Below are positions 55,148-63,851 of a stretch of 64,000 nt of DNA, piece by piece; position 1 is the stretch's first letter, and each line of letters begins with the position of its first letter. The translations under genes were made by a program, and so were the position numbers. The stretch is from DASRDU01 sp035652435. GTDB taxonomy: Bacteria; Acidobacteriota; Blastocatellia; RBC074. The stretch is taken from NCBI GenBank assembly GCA_035652435.1, contig DASRDU010000115.1:56979-120978 (forward strand), read 5' to 3'. The notes beneath the pieces are model-generated. The model saw only the letters and a list, made by a program, of their open reading frames with translations, was not told the DNA's origin and ran no database searches.

Positions 55148-55378
55148 ATGGCTGATAACCCTGATCAGACCGGGATCACGATCACGGCCTTTGACCCACA
55201 GTTGCTGAAAAAACCCGGGGATTTCAGACTGACGGACGTGAAGGGGGCAGTTGGAGGCTTCCTGATCCGGAACGACGACCAGTTCGCGTTTAATACGGAG
55301 AGCGAGATGGTTCTACTGCCAATGTCTCTTGTCGAATCCCCGGTCCCGCATCGTGAACGCCCTTCACCAGGGCTATGA
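55148..55378 (+). CDS. Hypothetical small protein (doubtful)
   Basis: A 76-codon frame (MADNPDQTGITITAFDPQLLKKPGDFRLTDVKGAVGG...) preceded by AAGGAG, but only 1 nt separates it from the ATG, which is too close for normal initiation. Its end overlaps the stop of the convergent response-regulator gene by 6 nt. The composition is plausible for a soluble protein, yet no family is recognised. Confidence 0.3.
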   Translation: MADNPDQTGITITAFDPQLLKKPGDFRLTDVKGAVGGFLIRNDDQFAFNTESEMVLLPMSLVESPVPHRERPSPGL

Positions 55379-56026
55379 AATGATCCGACTGCGCAGGGCT
55401 TTGCTGACGGCCTCATTCTTGGAATGGACGTGGAGCTTTTCGTAAATGCTCCGAATGTAATTGCGGACGGTGTTGATGCTGATGTTGAGCTGGCCGGCGG
55501 CGCTCTGATAACTGTGACCTTCGGCGAGCATCTGGAGCAGGCGCACTTCCTGCGGCGTCAGCTGTTCATCAATCCTTTCGGGCGCCGCGGTTTTCTGGAA
55601 CAGCGTGACGACCTTGCGGGCAATCTCCGGCGACATGGGCGCGCCGCCCTCGTAAGCTTCGCGGATTGATTCGAGCAGTTTCGCCGGCGGAGTCTTCTTG
55701 AGCAGGTAGCCGCAGGCGCCGTTGCAGATGGATTCGAAGACCTTATCCTGCTCGGCGTAAACCGTGAGCATCAGCACCTGCATGGTCGGAAACTTCTCGC
55801 GGAATACTTTGGTGCCTTCGGAGCCGAGCATCCCCGGCAGGTGAATGTCGAGCAGCAGGACGTCCGGCACTTCGCCACCGATGCCGCGCAAAGCCTCTTC
55901 CACCGAGCCGTAAGTGCGCGGGCAGCGAAACCCGGGCGTGGCGCTGATAAGCAGGCCCAGGCCCTCGCGCAGTGAGCGGTCGTCTTCGACGATGGCGACA
56001 TGGATTGTTCCGGTTGCAGGTTCCAT
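55373..56026 (-). CDS. NarL/FixJ-type response regulator (orphan)
   Basis: A 217-residue two-domain regulator. The receiver has the acidic pair VEDD (Asp15/16), the phospho-acceptor Asp60 in VLLLDIHLPG, Thr88 and Lys110 in YLLKK. The LuxR-type HTH is LTPQEVRLLQMLAEGHSYQSAAGQLNISINTVRNYIRSIYEKLHVHSKNEAV. I chose ATG 56026 (MEPATGTIHVAIVEDD); the frame is open to 56089. No histidine kinase gene is adjacent in the window, so its partner is elsewhere. Confidence 0.95.
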   Translation of the reverse strand: MEPATGTIHVAIVEDDRSLREGLGLLISATPGFRCPRTYGSVEEALRGIGGEVPDVLLLDIHLPGMLGSEGTKVFREKFPTMQVLMLTVYAEQDKVFESICNGACGYLLKKTPPAKLLESIREAYEGGAPMSPEIARKVVTLFQKTAAPERIDEQLTPQEVRLLQMLAEGHSYQSAAGQLNISINTVRNYIRSIYEKLHVHSKNEAVSKALRSRIIS

Positions 56027-56192
56027 AACGTTTCCCGAAGAACGTTCCCCGGGTCCTCCTGTTCTCCAACATACTGCCGACCGACTCACATCCTACCTCA
56101 CTCTTTCCTGCTCAGGCAGAGCATAAATATGCGCCCCGGCGATCTGACGGTCGGGATGCGGACGGAGGCAGGAGGGTGGCGGCCTTCAATAA

Positions 56193-56238
56193 TGAGGGCT
56201 CCAGTCGAAGAAGTGACCGGCTTCGACTGGAGCCCTCA
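56193..56238 (-). terminator. 18-bp perfect hairpin downstream of a zinc-ribbon membrane gene
   Basis: Arms 56193-56210 and 56221-56238 are exactly complementary around a 10-nt loop. It lies 34 nt beyond the stop (56272) of the minus-strand membrane gene. Confidence 0.6.
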
Positions 56239-56271
56239 ACGCTCAATCTTTATTCACCCCGTCGCCGTCGC

Positions 56272-57249
56272 CTACTGGCCCATCACCGTCCCGCAGTGCG
56301 GGCAGAATTTCGAGGTCGGTGACACCTGCGCCCGGCAGTTCGGGCAGGACCTCGGCTGATTTGCTTGTGGCGGCTGCGGCGGTGGGGGTTGGGGCGCGCC
56401 GTAAGATTGCGGGGGCATGCCGTAATTCTGCGGCGGAGGCGGCTGGGGCGCTCCATACTGCGGCGATGGAGGCTGAGGCGCGCCGTACTGTGGTGGCGGC
56501 TGCTGGGAGACGCCGTACTGCGGCTGCGCGCCATACTGCGGTGGCGGCGGCGGCATTGCCGGCGTGAAGCCGCGTGCGCCGGAGACGCCGACGCAGTCGC
56601 GATAAGCAACCGCGTGAGTCAGGAAGAGCAGCGGGAACGTCGCCAGCGCCCCGACGCCACAAAGAATGGCGCCAGCCTGAGCGAGAAGTCCCAGAACAAA
56701 GGCGAAGACTGCAAACATCAGCCATTCCTGCTTCGTCAGCTCAATGCTGTTGCGGATCGCATCAATCGGTCCCTGATTGCCTTCGACAACCAGCGGGATG
56801 GTGAAAAACACGAGCCCGGCGACGATCAATCCCGGAATAACACACAAGGCGCCTCCGATGCCGATCATAATGCCCATCAGCAGGCTGGCGCCCAGGACTC
56901 GCAGGAAGTACGGTGTGCCGGAAAACAGATCGCCAATCGCCAGCTGTCCGCCACGCAACTGCCTGAAGGCCGCCCCGTATAACCCCGACAACAGCCAGGT
57001 TGATACGAGAATGATCGCCAGATACATCACCGGATAAAGCAGGATAATGATGGCCGTACCCCCGCCGCTGTCAGACATGCTGCTGGCCACGGCAAAGATG
57101 ATCAGCAGGAATGGCGCCATCACGACCGACACGATCAGGAAAAAAACCAGTTGCATCAGCACCCAGGTCAGCCACTGGTCGGTAAACATCTTCCACCCCT
57201 CGCCAATCCACTCCCAGCGCACTTGCGGTGAAACCCGTTGTTGCATCAT
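56272..57249 (-). CDS. Membrane protein with Pro/Gln/Tyr-rich linker and C-terminal zinc ribbon (paralogue A)
   Basis: 325 residues. A conserved N-terminal amphipathic start (VRWEWIGEGWKMFTDQWLTW) leads into about five membrane helices. A low-complexity tail of repeated PPPPQYGAPQ-like units (about 225-295) follows, and then a zinc ribbon (SCPNCRAQVSPTSKFCPHCG) ends the protein. The membrane part resembles DUF975/DUF2189-like proteins of unknown role. The motif VRWEWIGE and the block AFRQLRGGQLAIGDLFSG are shared with the next gene upstream, showing a tandem duplication. The zinc ribbon and Pro-rich tail probably face the cytoplasm and bind partners. Confidence 0.8.
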   Translation of the reverse strand: MMQQRVSPQVRWEWIGEGWKMFTDQWLTWVLMQLVFFLIVSVVMAPFLLIIFAVASSMSDSGGGTAIIILLYPVMYLAIILVSTWLLSGLYGAAFRQLRGGQLAIGDLFSGTPYFLRVLGASLLMGIMIGIGGALCVIPGLIVAGLVFFTIPLVVEGNQGPIDAIRNSIELTKQEWLMFAVFAFVLGLLAQAGAILCGVGALATFPLLFLTHAVAYRDCVGVSGARGFTPAMPPPPPQYGAQPQYGVSQQPPPQYGAPQPPSPQYGAPQPPPPQNYGMPPQSYGAPQPPPPQPPQANQPRSCPNCRAQVSPTSKFCPHCGTVMGQ

Positions 57250-57270
57250 CAGCCTCCTGTGAGTTTGTCC

Positions 57271-57362
57271 GACAAGCTGCCGGCTTGTCGCTCGCTTACG
57301 TTAATCGTCTCTTTGCAGGTCAATGGTGCTTCGCCGAGCGAGCGACAAGCCGGCAGCTTGTC
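57271..57362 (-). terminator. 26-bp perfect-arm hairpin between the two paralogues
   Basis: Arms 57271-57296 and 57337-57362 are exactly complementary with a 40-nt loop. The 5' arm can also fold on itself (GACAAGC/GCTTGTC). It fills most of the 131-bp gap between the paralogues, both on the minus strand, and could attenuate transcription from B into A. Confidence 0.55.
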
Positions 57363-57380
57363 CCCACATCAGCGGATCAG

Positions 57381-58286
57381 TTATGCGGGCAATGTGCTGC
57401 CGCAGCGCGGGCAGAAGCTGGAGACCGCTGGCGCTTCCGCCCCACAGTTGTGACAGAATTTTGTCCGCGGCGCCGCCCCGTAATTCGGCGGCGGGGGTGG
57501 CGGCGCGTACGGGTCGCGGAGTTGCCCTGCCCGTTGCGCGCCCGGGAGCCCGAAGGCATCACGGTACGCGACCGCAGTGATGAGAAAATAGAGCGGCCCG
57601 GTAACAACGATGCCGACGCAGCACGCAACGAGCCCGATGTAACTCAGGATGCCGACGACGAGGGCGAAGAGCGTATACATCGGCAGGTGCGCTTTTGTAG
57701 CCTCGACGCTCGCGCTGATCGCCTCGATGACGCCCGCCCGGGCGCCGACGATCAGCGGGCCGGTGTAAAATGTCAGCCCCGTAATCACCATCCCGGCCAC
57801 GGAACTGAGCAGCGAAGTCAGCGGGCCGAGCTGGTGAAGGATCCGGCTCGGGATGCCGATGATTGCACTCACCACGATGCGGGCGAGGAGCAGGAGCAGC
57901 ACGGCGCCCAGCAGGCGCGCGAAACAATCGCCCCCGGAAAAGATGTCGCCGGGCGAAATCGCCTCGCCGCGCAGTTGCCTGATCGCCGCCCGGTAAAGCC
58001 CGCCCATTAACCATACCGACAACGGGATGATCACTATCACGGCCGCCACCAGCAGCAGGAGCGTGAGCCCCAGCCCGGCGAGCAAAGCCCCCCAGTCACC
58101 GCGCTGCCAGTCTGACGCGAATATTCCCGCCGCGCTCAGAGTGAAGACGATCGGCAGGAAGGGGATGATGATGGCGATCACAAAGATCACCATCATCAGA
58201 CTCCACGTCATCGCCTGGGCGGCGAACAGCTTCCATGCTTCGCCGATCCACTCCCACCGGACGTCCGTTGCGCGGGGCTGCCACAT
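57381..58286 (-). CDS. Membrane protein with C-terminal zinc ribbon (paralogue B)
   Basis: 301 residues. Same design as its neighbour: VRWEWIGEAWKLFAAQAMTW, about five helices, the block AIRQLRGEAISPGDIFSG, a conserved ITAVAYRDAFG, a short Pro-rich linker (APPPPPPNYGAAP) and a zinc ribbon (FCHNCGAEAPAVSSFCPRCG). The long Pro/Gln/Tyr repeat of paralogue A is absent. I use ATG 58286 (MWQPRATD) because GGGAG lies upstream; the frame reaches 58313. Its start is 23 nt from the AKR stop, suggesting one transcript. Confidence 0.8.
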   Translation of the reverse strand: MWQPRATDVRWEWIGEAWKLFAAQAMTWSLMMVIFVIAIIIPFLPIVFTLSAAGIFASDWQRGDWGALLAGLGLTLLLLVAAVIVIIPLSVWLMGGLYRAAIRQLRGEAISPGDIFSGGDCFARLLGAVLLLLLARIVVSAIIGIPSRILHQLGPLTSLLSSVAGMVITGLTFYTGPLIVGARAGVIEAISASVEATKAHLPMYTLFALVVGILSYIGLVACCVGIVVTGPLYFLITAVAYRDAFGLPGAQRAGQLRDPYAPPPPPPNYGAAPRTKFCHNCGAEAPAVSSFCPRCGSTLPA

Positions 58287-58309
58287 GAAAAAGTCTCCCG
58301 GGGGTGAAA

Positions 58310-59293
58310 TCACGCGCGGCTGCCGTCGCGGTGGTGCATGAAGAACCGCTCCAGACCGACGCGCGTCGAGGCGACCTGTGTGCGCAGCTTGTCCATTTCG
58401 TCCGCGCCCATCGGCTTGAAGGCGCGGGCGGTGGCGATGTTATGGTCAATGAATTCCGGCTTCGGCATCCCGATGACGGCGGCGGAGACGGGCAGGCTCA
58501 GGGCGTAATGCAGCAGCGCGTCAATGCTCGCCTTGCCGAGTCCGTCGCCGACCAGCTTGTCCTGCGCCGTGACCTTCATCAGGATCACGCCAAGGTTTTT
58601 CCTGTTCGCCGCCGGGAGCGCCAGCTCCTCAAACTGATTCGCGCGCGCCGGGTTCATCGCCATCTGCACGCAGTTGAGGTCGTTGTGTTCGATGGCCTTC
58701 GCCATCGTCGCGCCGTCGGTGTGGCTGGACATGCCGATGAAGCGGCAGACTTTCTGTTCGCGCAACTGATACAGGGCCTTGAGCGCGCCGTCCTTCGATT
58801 CGATCAGCGCCAGATCGTCCGCCTGCTTCAGGCTGTGGAGGTGCAGCAGGTCAACGTGATCCGTCTGCAACCGCTTGAGGCTCTGCTCGGCTTCACGCAT
58901 CACGCCATCATAGGTCCGGGCGCGTTCGTTGATCTTGGTCGCCAGAAAGACCTCCCTGCGGCGGGTTTTCATCACCATCCCGACGCGCGTCTCGCTCTGC
59001 CCGTTACCGTAGGCCCAGGCGGTGTCGAGGTAGGTGATGCCCGAATCAATCACGTGGTTGAGAATCCTGATGGCCTCGTCTTCGTCCTTGTACATCAGAA
59101 AGCGGCTGCCGCAGCCGAAGGCGAGAATCGGGACTTTCACCCCCGTCCGCCCGAGCGGGCGCTGTGGCAGCTTCGCCTTGTCCGCCGCTTCGGCTGTCTC
59201 TGAAAGCAGCGCGGGCAGGGCGGTGGCCGAAGCCACGGTCAATGACGTCTGCTCGATAAATTCGCGGCGCGTGATCTGGTCTTTCTTCATCAC
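58310..59293 (-). CDS. Tat-exported aldo/keto reductase
   Basis: 327 residues. The N-terminus has a twin-arginine signal (ITRREFIEQTSLTVASATALPALL). The rest is an AKR barrel with tetrad residues Asp90 (LDTAWAYG), Tyr95, Lys120 (ATKIN) and His151/153 (LLHLHS). NADPH-dependent AKRs are normally cytoplasmic. Exported members may work with tightly bound cofactor or be folded before export, as Tat allows. It sits in a run with a Tat-exported isomerase and a Gfo/Idh/MocA oxidoreductase, suggesting sugar or glycoside oxidation chemistry. Confidence 0.9.
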   Translation of the reverse strand: MMKKDQITRREFIEQTSLTVASATALPALLSETAEAADKAKLPQRPLGRTGVKVPILAFGCGSRFLMYKDEDEAIRILNHVIDSGITYLDTAWAYGNGQSETRVGMVMKTRRREVFLATKINERARTYDGVMREAEQSLKRLQTDHVDLLHLHSLKQADDLALIESKDGALKALYQLREQKVCRFIGMSSHTDGATMAKAIEHNDLNCVQMAMNPARANQFEELALPAANRKNLGVILMKVTAQDKLVGDGLGKASIDALLHYALSLPVSAAVIGMPKPEFIDHNIATARAFKPMGADEMDKLRTQVASTRVGLERFFMHHRDGSRA

Positions 59294-59384
59294 ATCTTCT
59301 CCTCAGGTGCTTCGGCAGACCGCGGTCTGTGGTTAAGTTGAATGCCCAACGCTTCGCACGGGCCGAAAATCTGTGTCACCTCGC

Positions 59385-60317
59385 TTACGCCCTCACCCCG
59401 AACTCCGCCAGATACTCCTTCATCACCTTCGCGTAATGCGGGAAGGCGACTTCGGGTTCTTCGATCTCAGGGTGCCACCGCTTCTCCCACTCGTAGCAGT
59501 AATACCCCTTGTAGCCATTGGTCGCCAGCACGCGCACTGTCTCCTTCACCGGCACTTCACCGGTTCCGGTCAGCACGTAGCGACGTTCTTTCCCGGCGGG
59601 GCCGGCGGGAACCGAATCCTTCAGGTGGGTGTGACGCACATATTTGCCGAGCTGTTTGTAAGTCTCTTCCGGTTTCTCGCCGGCGACGCAGGTGTGGTGC
59701 GCGTCCCAGAGGAAGGCGACGCTCGGCATCGCCGCGCCTTTCAGAATCTCGAGCAGCAGTGGCGAATTCGTGAACTCGCCATGCGACTCGACGATCACCG
59801 TCACGCCCGTGCCTTTGGCGTATTCGCCCAGTTCGCGCAGGCCGGAGATGATGCGCTCGATTGTAACCCTGCGCTCTTCGCCCTTGACCAGCTGATTGGG
59901 GAAGACGCGCACGTAAGGCGATTTCATCTGGTAAGCCAGGTCAATGAATCGCTTTGCCTCATCCATCTGCTTCGCGCGCTTCGCCGGATCGGGCTCGTGC
60001 ATCTGCGCCGACGCGCCGAGGTCGGAAATCTTCAGGCCCACTGCGCTCAGGTCTTTCATACTCGATTTCAGCCTGCCGCCTGTGAACTCGGGGACTTTGG
60101 GCAGATCCATCTGATCGAGGATCCCGCGCAGTTCCATCGCGGCGAAGCCCGACTGCGAGACGTTACTGAGGATCGTCTTCCAGTCCCACTTCGGGCAGCC
60201 GAGCGTTGAGACCGCAATGGGCAACCGTTTCGTCGTCCCGCGCGCCCTGATGATGGCGGGCGCGGCGACGGCGGCGGTGAATGATTGAATGAATGTCCGT
60301 CGTGTGATTGGTGACAT
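59385..60317 (-). CDS. Tat-exported sugar phosphate isomerase/epimerase-like protein
   Basis: 310 residues with a Tat signal (ITRRTFIQSFTAAVAAPAII) and an AP-endonuclease-2-type TIM barrel: VSTLGCPKWDWKTIL, AMELRGI, VIVESHGEF, LWDAHHTC and YCYEWEKRWHPEIEEP. Conserved Glu, Asp, His and Glu residues in these blocks are the expected metal ligands. Such proteins isomerise or dehydrate keto-sugars. It lies between the AKR and the Gfo/Idh/MocA gene, same strand, with gaps under 100 nt. Confidence 0.9.
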   Translation of the reverse strand: MSPITRRTFIQSFTAAVAAPAIIRARGTTKRLPIAVSTLGCPKWDWKTILSNVSQSGFAAMELRGILDQMDLPKVPEFTGGRLKSSMKDLSAVGLKISDLGASAQMHEPDPAKRAKQMDEAKRFIDLAYQMKSPYVRVFPNQLVKGEERRVTIERIISGLRELGEYAKGTGVTVIVESHGEFTNSPLLLEILKGAAMPSVAFLWDAHHTCVAGEKPEETYKQLGKYVRHTHLKDSVPAGPAGKERRYVLTGTGEVPVKETVRVLATNGYKGYYCYEWEKRWHPEIEEPEVAFPHYAKVMKEYLAEFGVRA

Positions 60318-60401
60318 ACTGGCTCCTTTGAAAATATAGCGGCGGCGGCCCTCTCTGCGGCCGATTTTGATCGGCAGTCTTTGATCAGTCAGCGCGCAAC
60401 T

Positions 60402-61424
60402 CTAAACAAGAGAAACAACCTGTCCCGTCTCCGCCGAAGCGTAACAGGCATGGACGGCGGCGACTGTTTTCAGATACTCCTCGCCTTCGCTCTCGCAACG
60501 CGTGCCCGAACGCAGGCACGAAAGATAATGCCCCTGCGCCGCCCTGACGCTGTCGCCTTTGTAGCCCCGGGTCGAAATGACGAATTCGTGGGCGACCTCG
60601 TCCCTCCCGTACTCGGTCAGCCACAATTCACCTTCCGGCGTCGCCCTGATCCGCGCGCGTTCGCCTTCGAGCGTGAAATCGCCGAAGGTGCCGCCGGGGA
60701 ACGCGCGGCCCGAAAAGCGATTGGCATCAATCAGACCCTGGGCGCCGCTCGCGAACTCAAGCTGCGCGAGCGCACAGTCTTCGCCTTTGATCACCGGGTT
60801 GAGGCGTCTGAGCCGGCAGTAAATCGAATTGATTTCACCGAGCAGAAAACGAAACGTGTCGAGGAAGTGAACCACCATTTCATCAATCAGCAGCCGCCCC
60901 ATTTCGCGGAAGTAAGGCTGCGCCGGGTAAGGCTCGGCGCCGCGCCCGTCCCCGTTGCGCATCACGTAGCCGGCGTAAAACGGCTGGCCGAACAGCCCGA
61001 GTTCGAGCAGCCTTTTGACCTCGCGAAACCAGGGCTGCCACCGCCAGTTCTCGTGAATCATGAGCCTCACATCTTTCGCCGCCGCGACCCGCACCATCTC
61101 CATACATTCTTCCCGGGTCGGAGCCATCGGCTTCTGACAGATGATGTGGATGCCACGTTCAGCCGCCGCGCGCACGAGCGCGAGGTGCGACGGGGGCCGG
61201 GTCACGATGTCCACGAAATCCGGCCGCTCACGCTCGAGCATCTCTTCGGCCGCCGTATAGCCGCGCGCAATCCGCCAGCGCGCGGCGAACTGCTCTGCCC
61301 TGCCCGGCTGCAAGTCAGCGACGGCGGCAAGTTCGACGCCCGGCATCCGCTGCCACGCTTCGGCCTGATGGGCCGCAAAATATCCGGCTCCGATCATCAC
61401 GCCTTTCAGGACTTCAGTTTTCAC
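60402..61424 (-). CDS. Gfo/Idh/MocA-family oxidoreductase
   Basis: About 340 residues. A Rossmann domain (VMIGAGYFAAHQAEAWQRMPGVELAAVADL) is followed by DFVDIVTRPPSH, the KP motif in IICQKPMAPT, and the C-terminal alpha/beta domain with HENWRWQPWFREVK and the DEMVVHFLDTFRFL segment. It lacks a signal peptide, unlike its two partners. Members oxidise or reduce sugars with NAD(P)H. I prefer GTG 61424, preceded by AGGGG and CGAGG; the frame is open to 61499. It is the first gene of the sugar cluster. Confidence 0.9.
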   Translation of the reverse strand: MKTEVLKGVMIGAGYFAAHQAEAWQRMPGVELAAVADLQPGRAEQFAARWRIARGYTAAEEMLERERPDFVDIVTRPPSHLALVRAAAERGIHIICQKPMAPTREECMEMVRVAAAKDVRLMIHENWRWQPWFREVKRLLELGLFGQPFYAGYVMRNGDGRGAEPYPAQPYFREMGRLLIDEMVVHFLDTFRFLLGEINSIYCRLRRLNPVIKGEDCALAQLEFASGAQGLIDANRFSGRAFPGGTFGDFTLEGERARIRATPEGELWLTEYGRDEVAHEFVISTRGYKGDSVRAAQGHYLSCLRSGTRCESEGEEYLKTVAAVHACYASAETGQVVSLV

Positions 61425-61667
61425 GAACCTCGTACCCCTTCGGAGCAGGCGGCTGATTCCCACCTTTGATGAAGCCTGTAGTCGCCCGGTTTCAATCATC
61501 TGCCTGACGCCGGGCAGGCGAGAAACGGCAGCAGAAACCGTCCGGGCATGTGTGGAGCTTTTCCTGAATCACTGATGCAGTTCGACTGCGATAAGACACG
61601 CGAATACTAATACCGAAAGAGCAGCGCCGCAACCTGGATGCACTGATGCGCCCCCGGGGTCAGGTAC

Positions 61668-61696
61668 TTTGCAATCGGCCGGCTCCGTGCTAGGAT
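61668..61696 (+). promoter_or_regulatory. Promoter of tRNA-Ser
   Basis: TTTGCA (61668-61673), a 17-nt spacer and TAGGAT (61691-61696) lie 23 nt before the tRNA 5' end. Confidence 0.6.
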
Positions 61697-61719
61697 TTCG
61701 CCCGGTTCAGGCCACTTGC

Positions 61720-61802
<83 letters not shown>

Positions 61803-62112
61803 TCATCCAACCTCACCACAAACCTCTTTAACTCAGGGATTTACACCTAATCACGCAACAGCGGTTCCGCTCAGGTTCCGTTTTCAGTTCCGCTATCGAA
61901 GGCAAAAGGGTATTTCTGAGACAAGAAAGGCGAGTCATCGCCGGACTCGCCCTGAGTGTGAATTATTGGGAGAAGGAGGGCGCGACGACCAGCGCGGTAC
62001 TCCACTCCCGCCTCCGGTGTGGCCCTCCGTCAGCATGTGTGAAAGGGACAGGAATGGTTTCGCCGATGCAGGATGTCAATAGACTTCATGTGTGACTTTA
62101 CTTGTCCGGACT
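61803..62112. other. Intergenic region after tRNA-Ser, 310 bp
   Basis: No supported gene. It contains the GGCGAG-type hairpin (61929-61951) and, after it, a GGAGGGC/GCCCTCC pairing (about 61975-62027) that could form a structured RNA. I looked for an integrase or tRNA 3'-end duplication that would mark an integration site and did not find one. Confidence 0.4.
61929..61951. repeat. GGCGAG-type hairpin, copy 2
   Basis: Arms GGCGAGTC (61929-61936) and GACTCGCC (61944-61951) surround ATCGCCG. It matches the hairpin at 55094-55115 with one compensated base pair changed (C-G to T-A), which supports a conserved fold. Confidence 0.5.
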
Positions 62113-62457
62113 CTAGGCGGCTCGTCGCACGCGACTCTCGTCATCATCTCCTGCGGCGATTCTCCTTTTGATCTCCTCCATCCAGTCCAGAATCTGTCGC
62201 GTGTACGAGCGCACATGGAGTTCGTTATAGTTCATCCCTGAGGCCGGAGCCGGCTCCGGCCTCACGGTGTAGCGATTGTGCGACTGGTCATAATGCCGCA
62301 GATAGAACCCTTGAACGGGTCCGTCAATGACCGCTCGTAATTGCCAGTCGTCATAATTTTTCCCACCCCCGATGATCAGAGTGATGTTCGTATTTGTTTT
62401 GATTTGCGCCTGCCGGCAGGCGGCCTTCAGGACTTCTTCCAGACTGATGTCGCGCAT
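62113..62457 (-). CDS. Hypothetical protein
   Basis: 114 residues, soluble, no recognised family. Visible features: an N-terminal helix (DISLEEVLKAACRQAQ), then a short beta pattern (NITLIIGGGKNYDDWQLRAVIDGPVQGFYLRHYDQ) and a C-terminal helix (SYTRQILDWMEEIKRRI) with an acidic-basic end. GGGAG lies about 11 nt before the ATG. It is the last gene of a minus-strand run of three. Confidence 0.6.
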   Translation of the reverse strand: MRDISLEEVLKAACRQAQIKTNTNITLIIGGGKNYDDWQLRAVIDGPVQGFYLRHYDQSHNRYTVRPEPAPASGMNYNELHVRSYTRQILDWMEEIKRRIAAGDDDESRVRRAA

Positions 62458-62693
62458 TGCACACTGCTCTCCCGCCCGGATTTGTTACCGGTCGCCCCCT
62501 CGTCCGCCGAAGGGATTATCGGGGGGTTCAGTTGAACTCTCTTTCCTGTTGCTGAAACCCGTTTCGATTGTTACGCGGGTGGTGCCAGGGGAAGGTTCAA
62601 TCGAATTATCGGACAAAAAGCAGGATGGTTTGGGTGGGATCCTTTATTACTTGTCCGCAATATATCAAAGAGGGGCAGCCATCGTCTGGTGGT

Positions 62694-62909
62694 TCAGGGC
62701 GCCGACTCCGCAGCAAACACGCTCTCAATCGCCCGATTAAGCTGGCAGATCGCAATCGCGTGCGCCATGTTCGCCTCCAGTAAAGGCAGGAATTGATCGG
62801 GCGGCAGTTGCTGCCCGTCAGACAGTTTGAATCTCCGGGCAACGCTCTCAAAAACAATCAATTCCTTTTCCTGATGCCAGATCCTGATGTAATGCTCCAT
62901 CTGTTTCAT
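62694..62909 (-). CDS. Hypothetical small protein
   Basis: 71 residues (MKQMEHYIRIWHQEKELIVFESVARRFKLSDGQQLPPDQFLPLLEANMAHAIAICQLNRAIESVF). No family recognised; it is helical and probably soluble. The ATG at 62909 has GAGGG about 10 nt upstream. It lies 48 nt downstream of the GNAT gene stop, so co-transcription is likely. The 236 bp between it and the next gene downstream hold nothing that I recognise. Confidence 0.5.
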   Translation of the reverse strand: MKQMEHYIRIWHQEKELIVFESVARRFKLSDGQQLPPDQFLPLLEANMAHAIAICQLNRAIESVFAAESAP

Positions 62910-62957
62910 CCTATCAACCCTCAACATTCAACCGGCTGCTCCCGGTCTGTAGCACCC

Positions 62958-63851
62958 TTAATCAATTGATTTGAGATAGCGCGCCTCGTAATCCTCCGTG
63001 TGAAGGAAGCCGACCCGTTCGTAGACGCGACGGGCAGCCTCTTCTTCAGGCTCGACGCTCAGGCAGACCGCCTTCTTCTTTTTCAGCAGGCGGCAGGTGA
63101 TCTCGTTCAGGCAACTCGTCGCAACCCCGCGCCCGCGGTAATCGGGGTGCGTCCAGACGCCCTCAAGGTAGACCGCCTCCTCCGTCTCGCTCACGATCTC
63201 GACCTTGAAGACCACCCGGCCGTCTTCCAGTTTGACCCAGGTGCGTTTGCGCTCGATGCGCTCGGCGCTGCGGCGGCGGAAACCTTCCGGGTCGGTCAGC
63301 CGCGGGTCAACCCCGCTCGACTCGATGAACATCTCGGCGTGCGCCTCCATCAGGGCGTCAAGCTGCTCGTAATTGGCTCGGCTCAGTTGCAACCGCTCCA
63401 GCGGCAGCTTCGCCTGCTCGCAGACGTACCACCGATGCTCGCTCATCAGCCTCGTCTCCCTCCCGTGCTGCGACAGATGATTGAAGAAGGACTCGACCCA
63501 AGCGCGCGGGCCGAAGATGACATGGCCTTTGGCGCGGATCTTATTCGCCACCCGGGCGAACTCGCTGAACGCGGTCTCTTCATACCCGGGCAGCGCGTAG
63601 AGCAGGATCGAGTGGCCGAGCAGCGCCACGCCGACCAGCTCGCCGCCTGCAAAGCAGCCGTAGAAGACGCCGCGGTTGGTGGGGTGAGAGAATCCGTTGT
63701 CTTTGATCAGACTGTAGAGGTGGATGCCGCGCTGCTGGTCCCCGGAGAGCAGCGCCAGTGCTGAGCCGCGGGACGCCTCAGTCAGTCGCCGCACGGCCAG
63801 CTTTCTCATCCAGGCGGGCTTCTCGTATGCGGCCGGGTTAGTTACCGACAT
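62958..63851 (-). CDS. GNAT-family N-acetyltransferase with N-terminal DUF4081-like domain
   Basis: 297 residues. The C-terminal GNAT domain has the acetyl-CoA loop VWTHPDYRGRGVATSCLNEI and the closing SVEPEEEAARRVYERVGFLHTEDY. The N-terminal half (LYSLIKDNGFSHPTNRGVFYGCFAGGELVGVALLGHSILLYAL) looks like a second, degenerate GNAT half of the DUF4081 type. The substrate is unknown; relatives acetylate small amines or proteins. Its ATG is followed upstream by about 150 bp to the window end without features. Confidence 0.88.
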   Translation of the reverse strand: MSVTNPAAYEKPAWMRKLAVRRLTEASRGSALALLSGDQQRGIHLYSLIKDNGFSHPTNRGVFYGCFAGGELVGVALLGHSILLYALPGYEETAFSEFARVANKIRAKGHVIFGPRAWVESFFNHLSQHGRETRLMSEHRWYVCEQAKLPLERLQLSRANYEQLDALMEAHAEMFIESSGVDPRLTDPEGFRRRSAERIERKRTWVKLEDGRVVFKVEIVSETEEAVYLEGVWTHPDYRGRGVATSCLNEITCRLLKKKKAVCLSVEPEEEAARRVYERVGFLHTEDYEARYLKSID

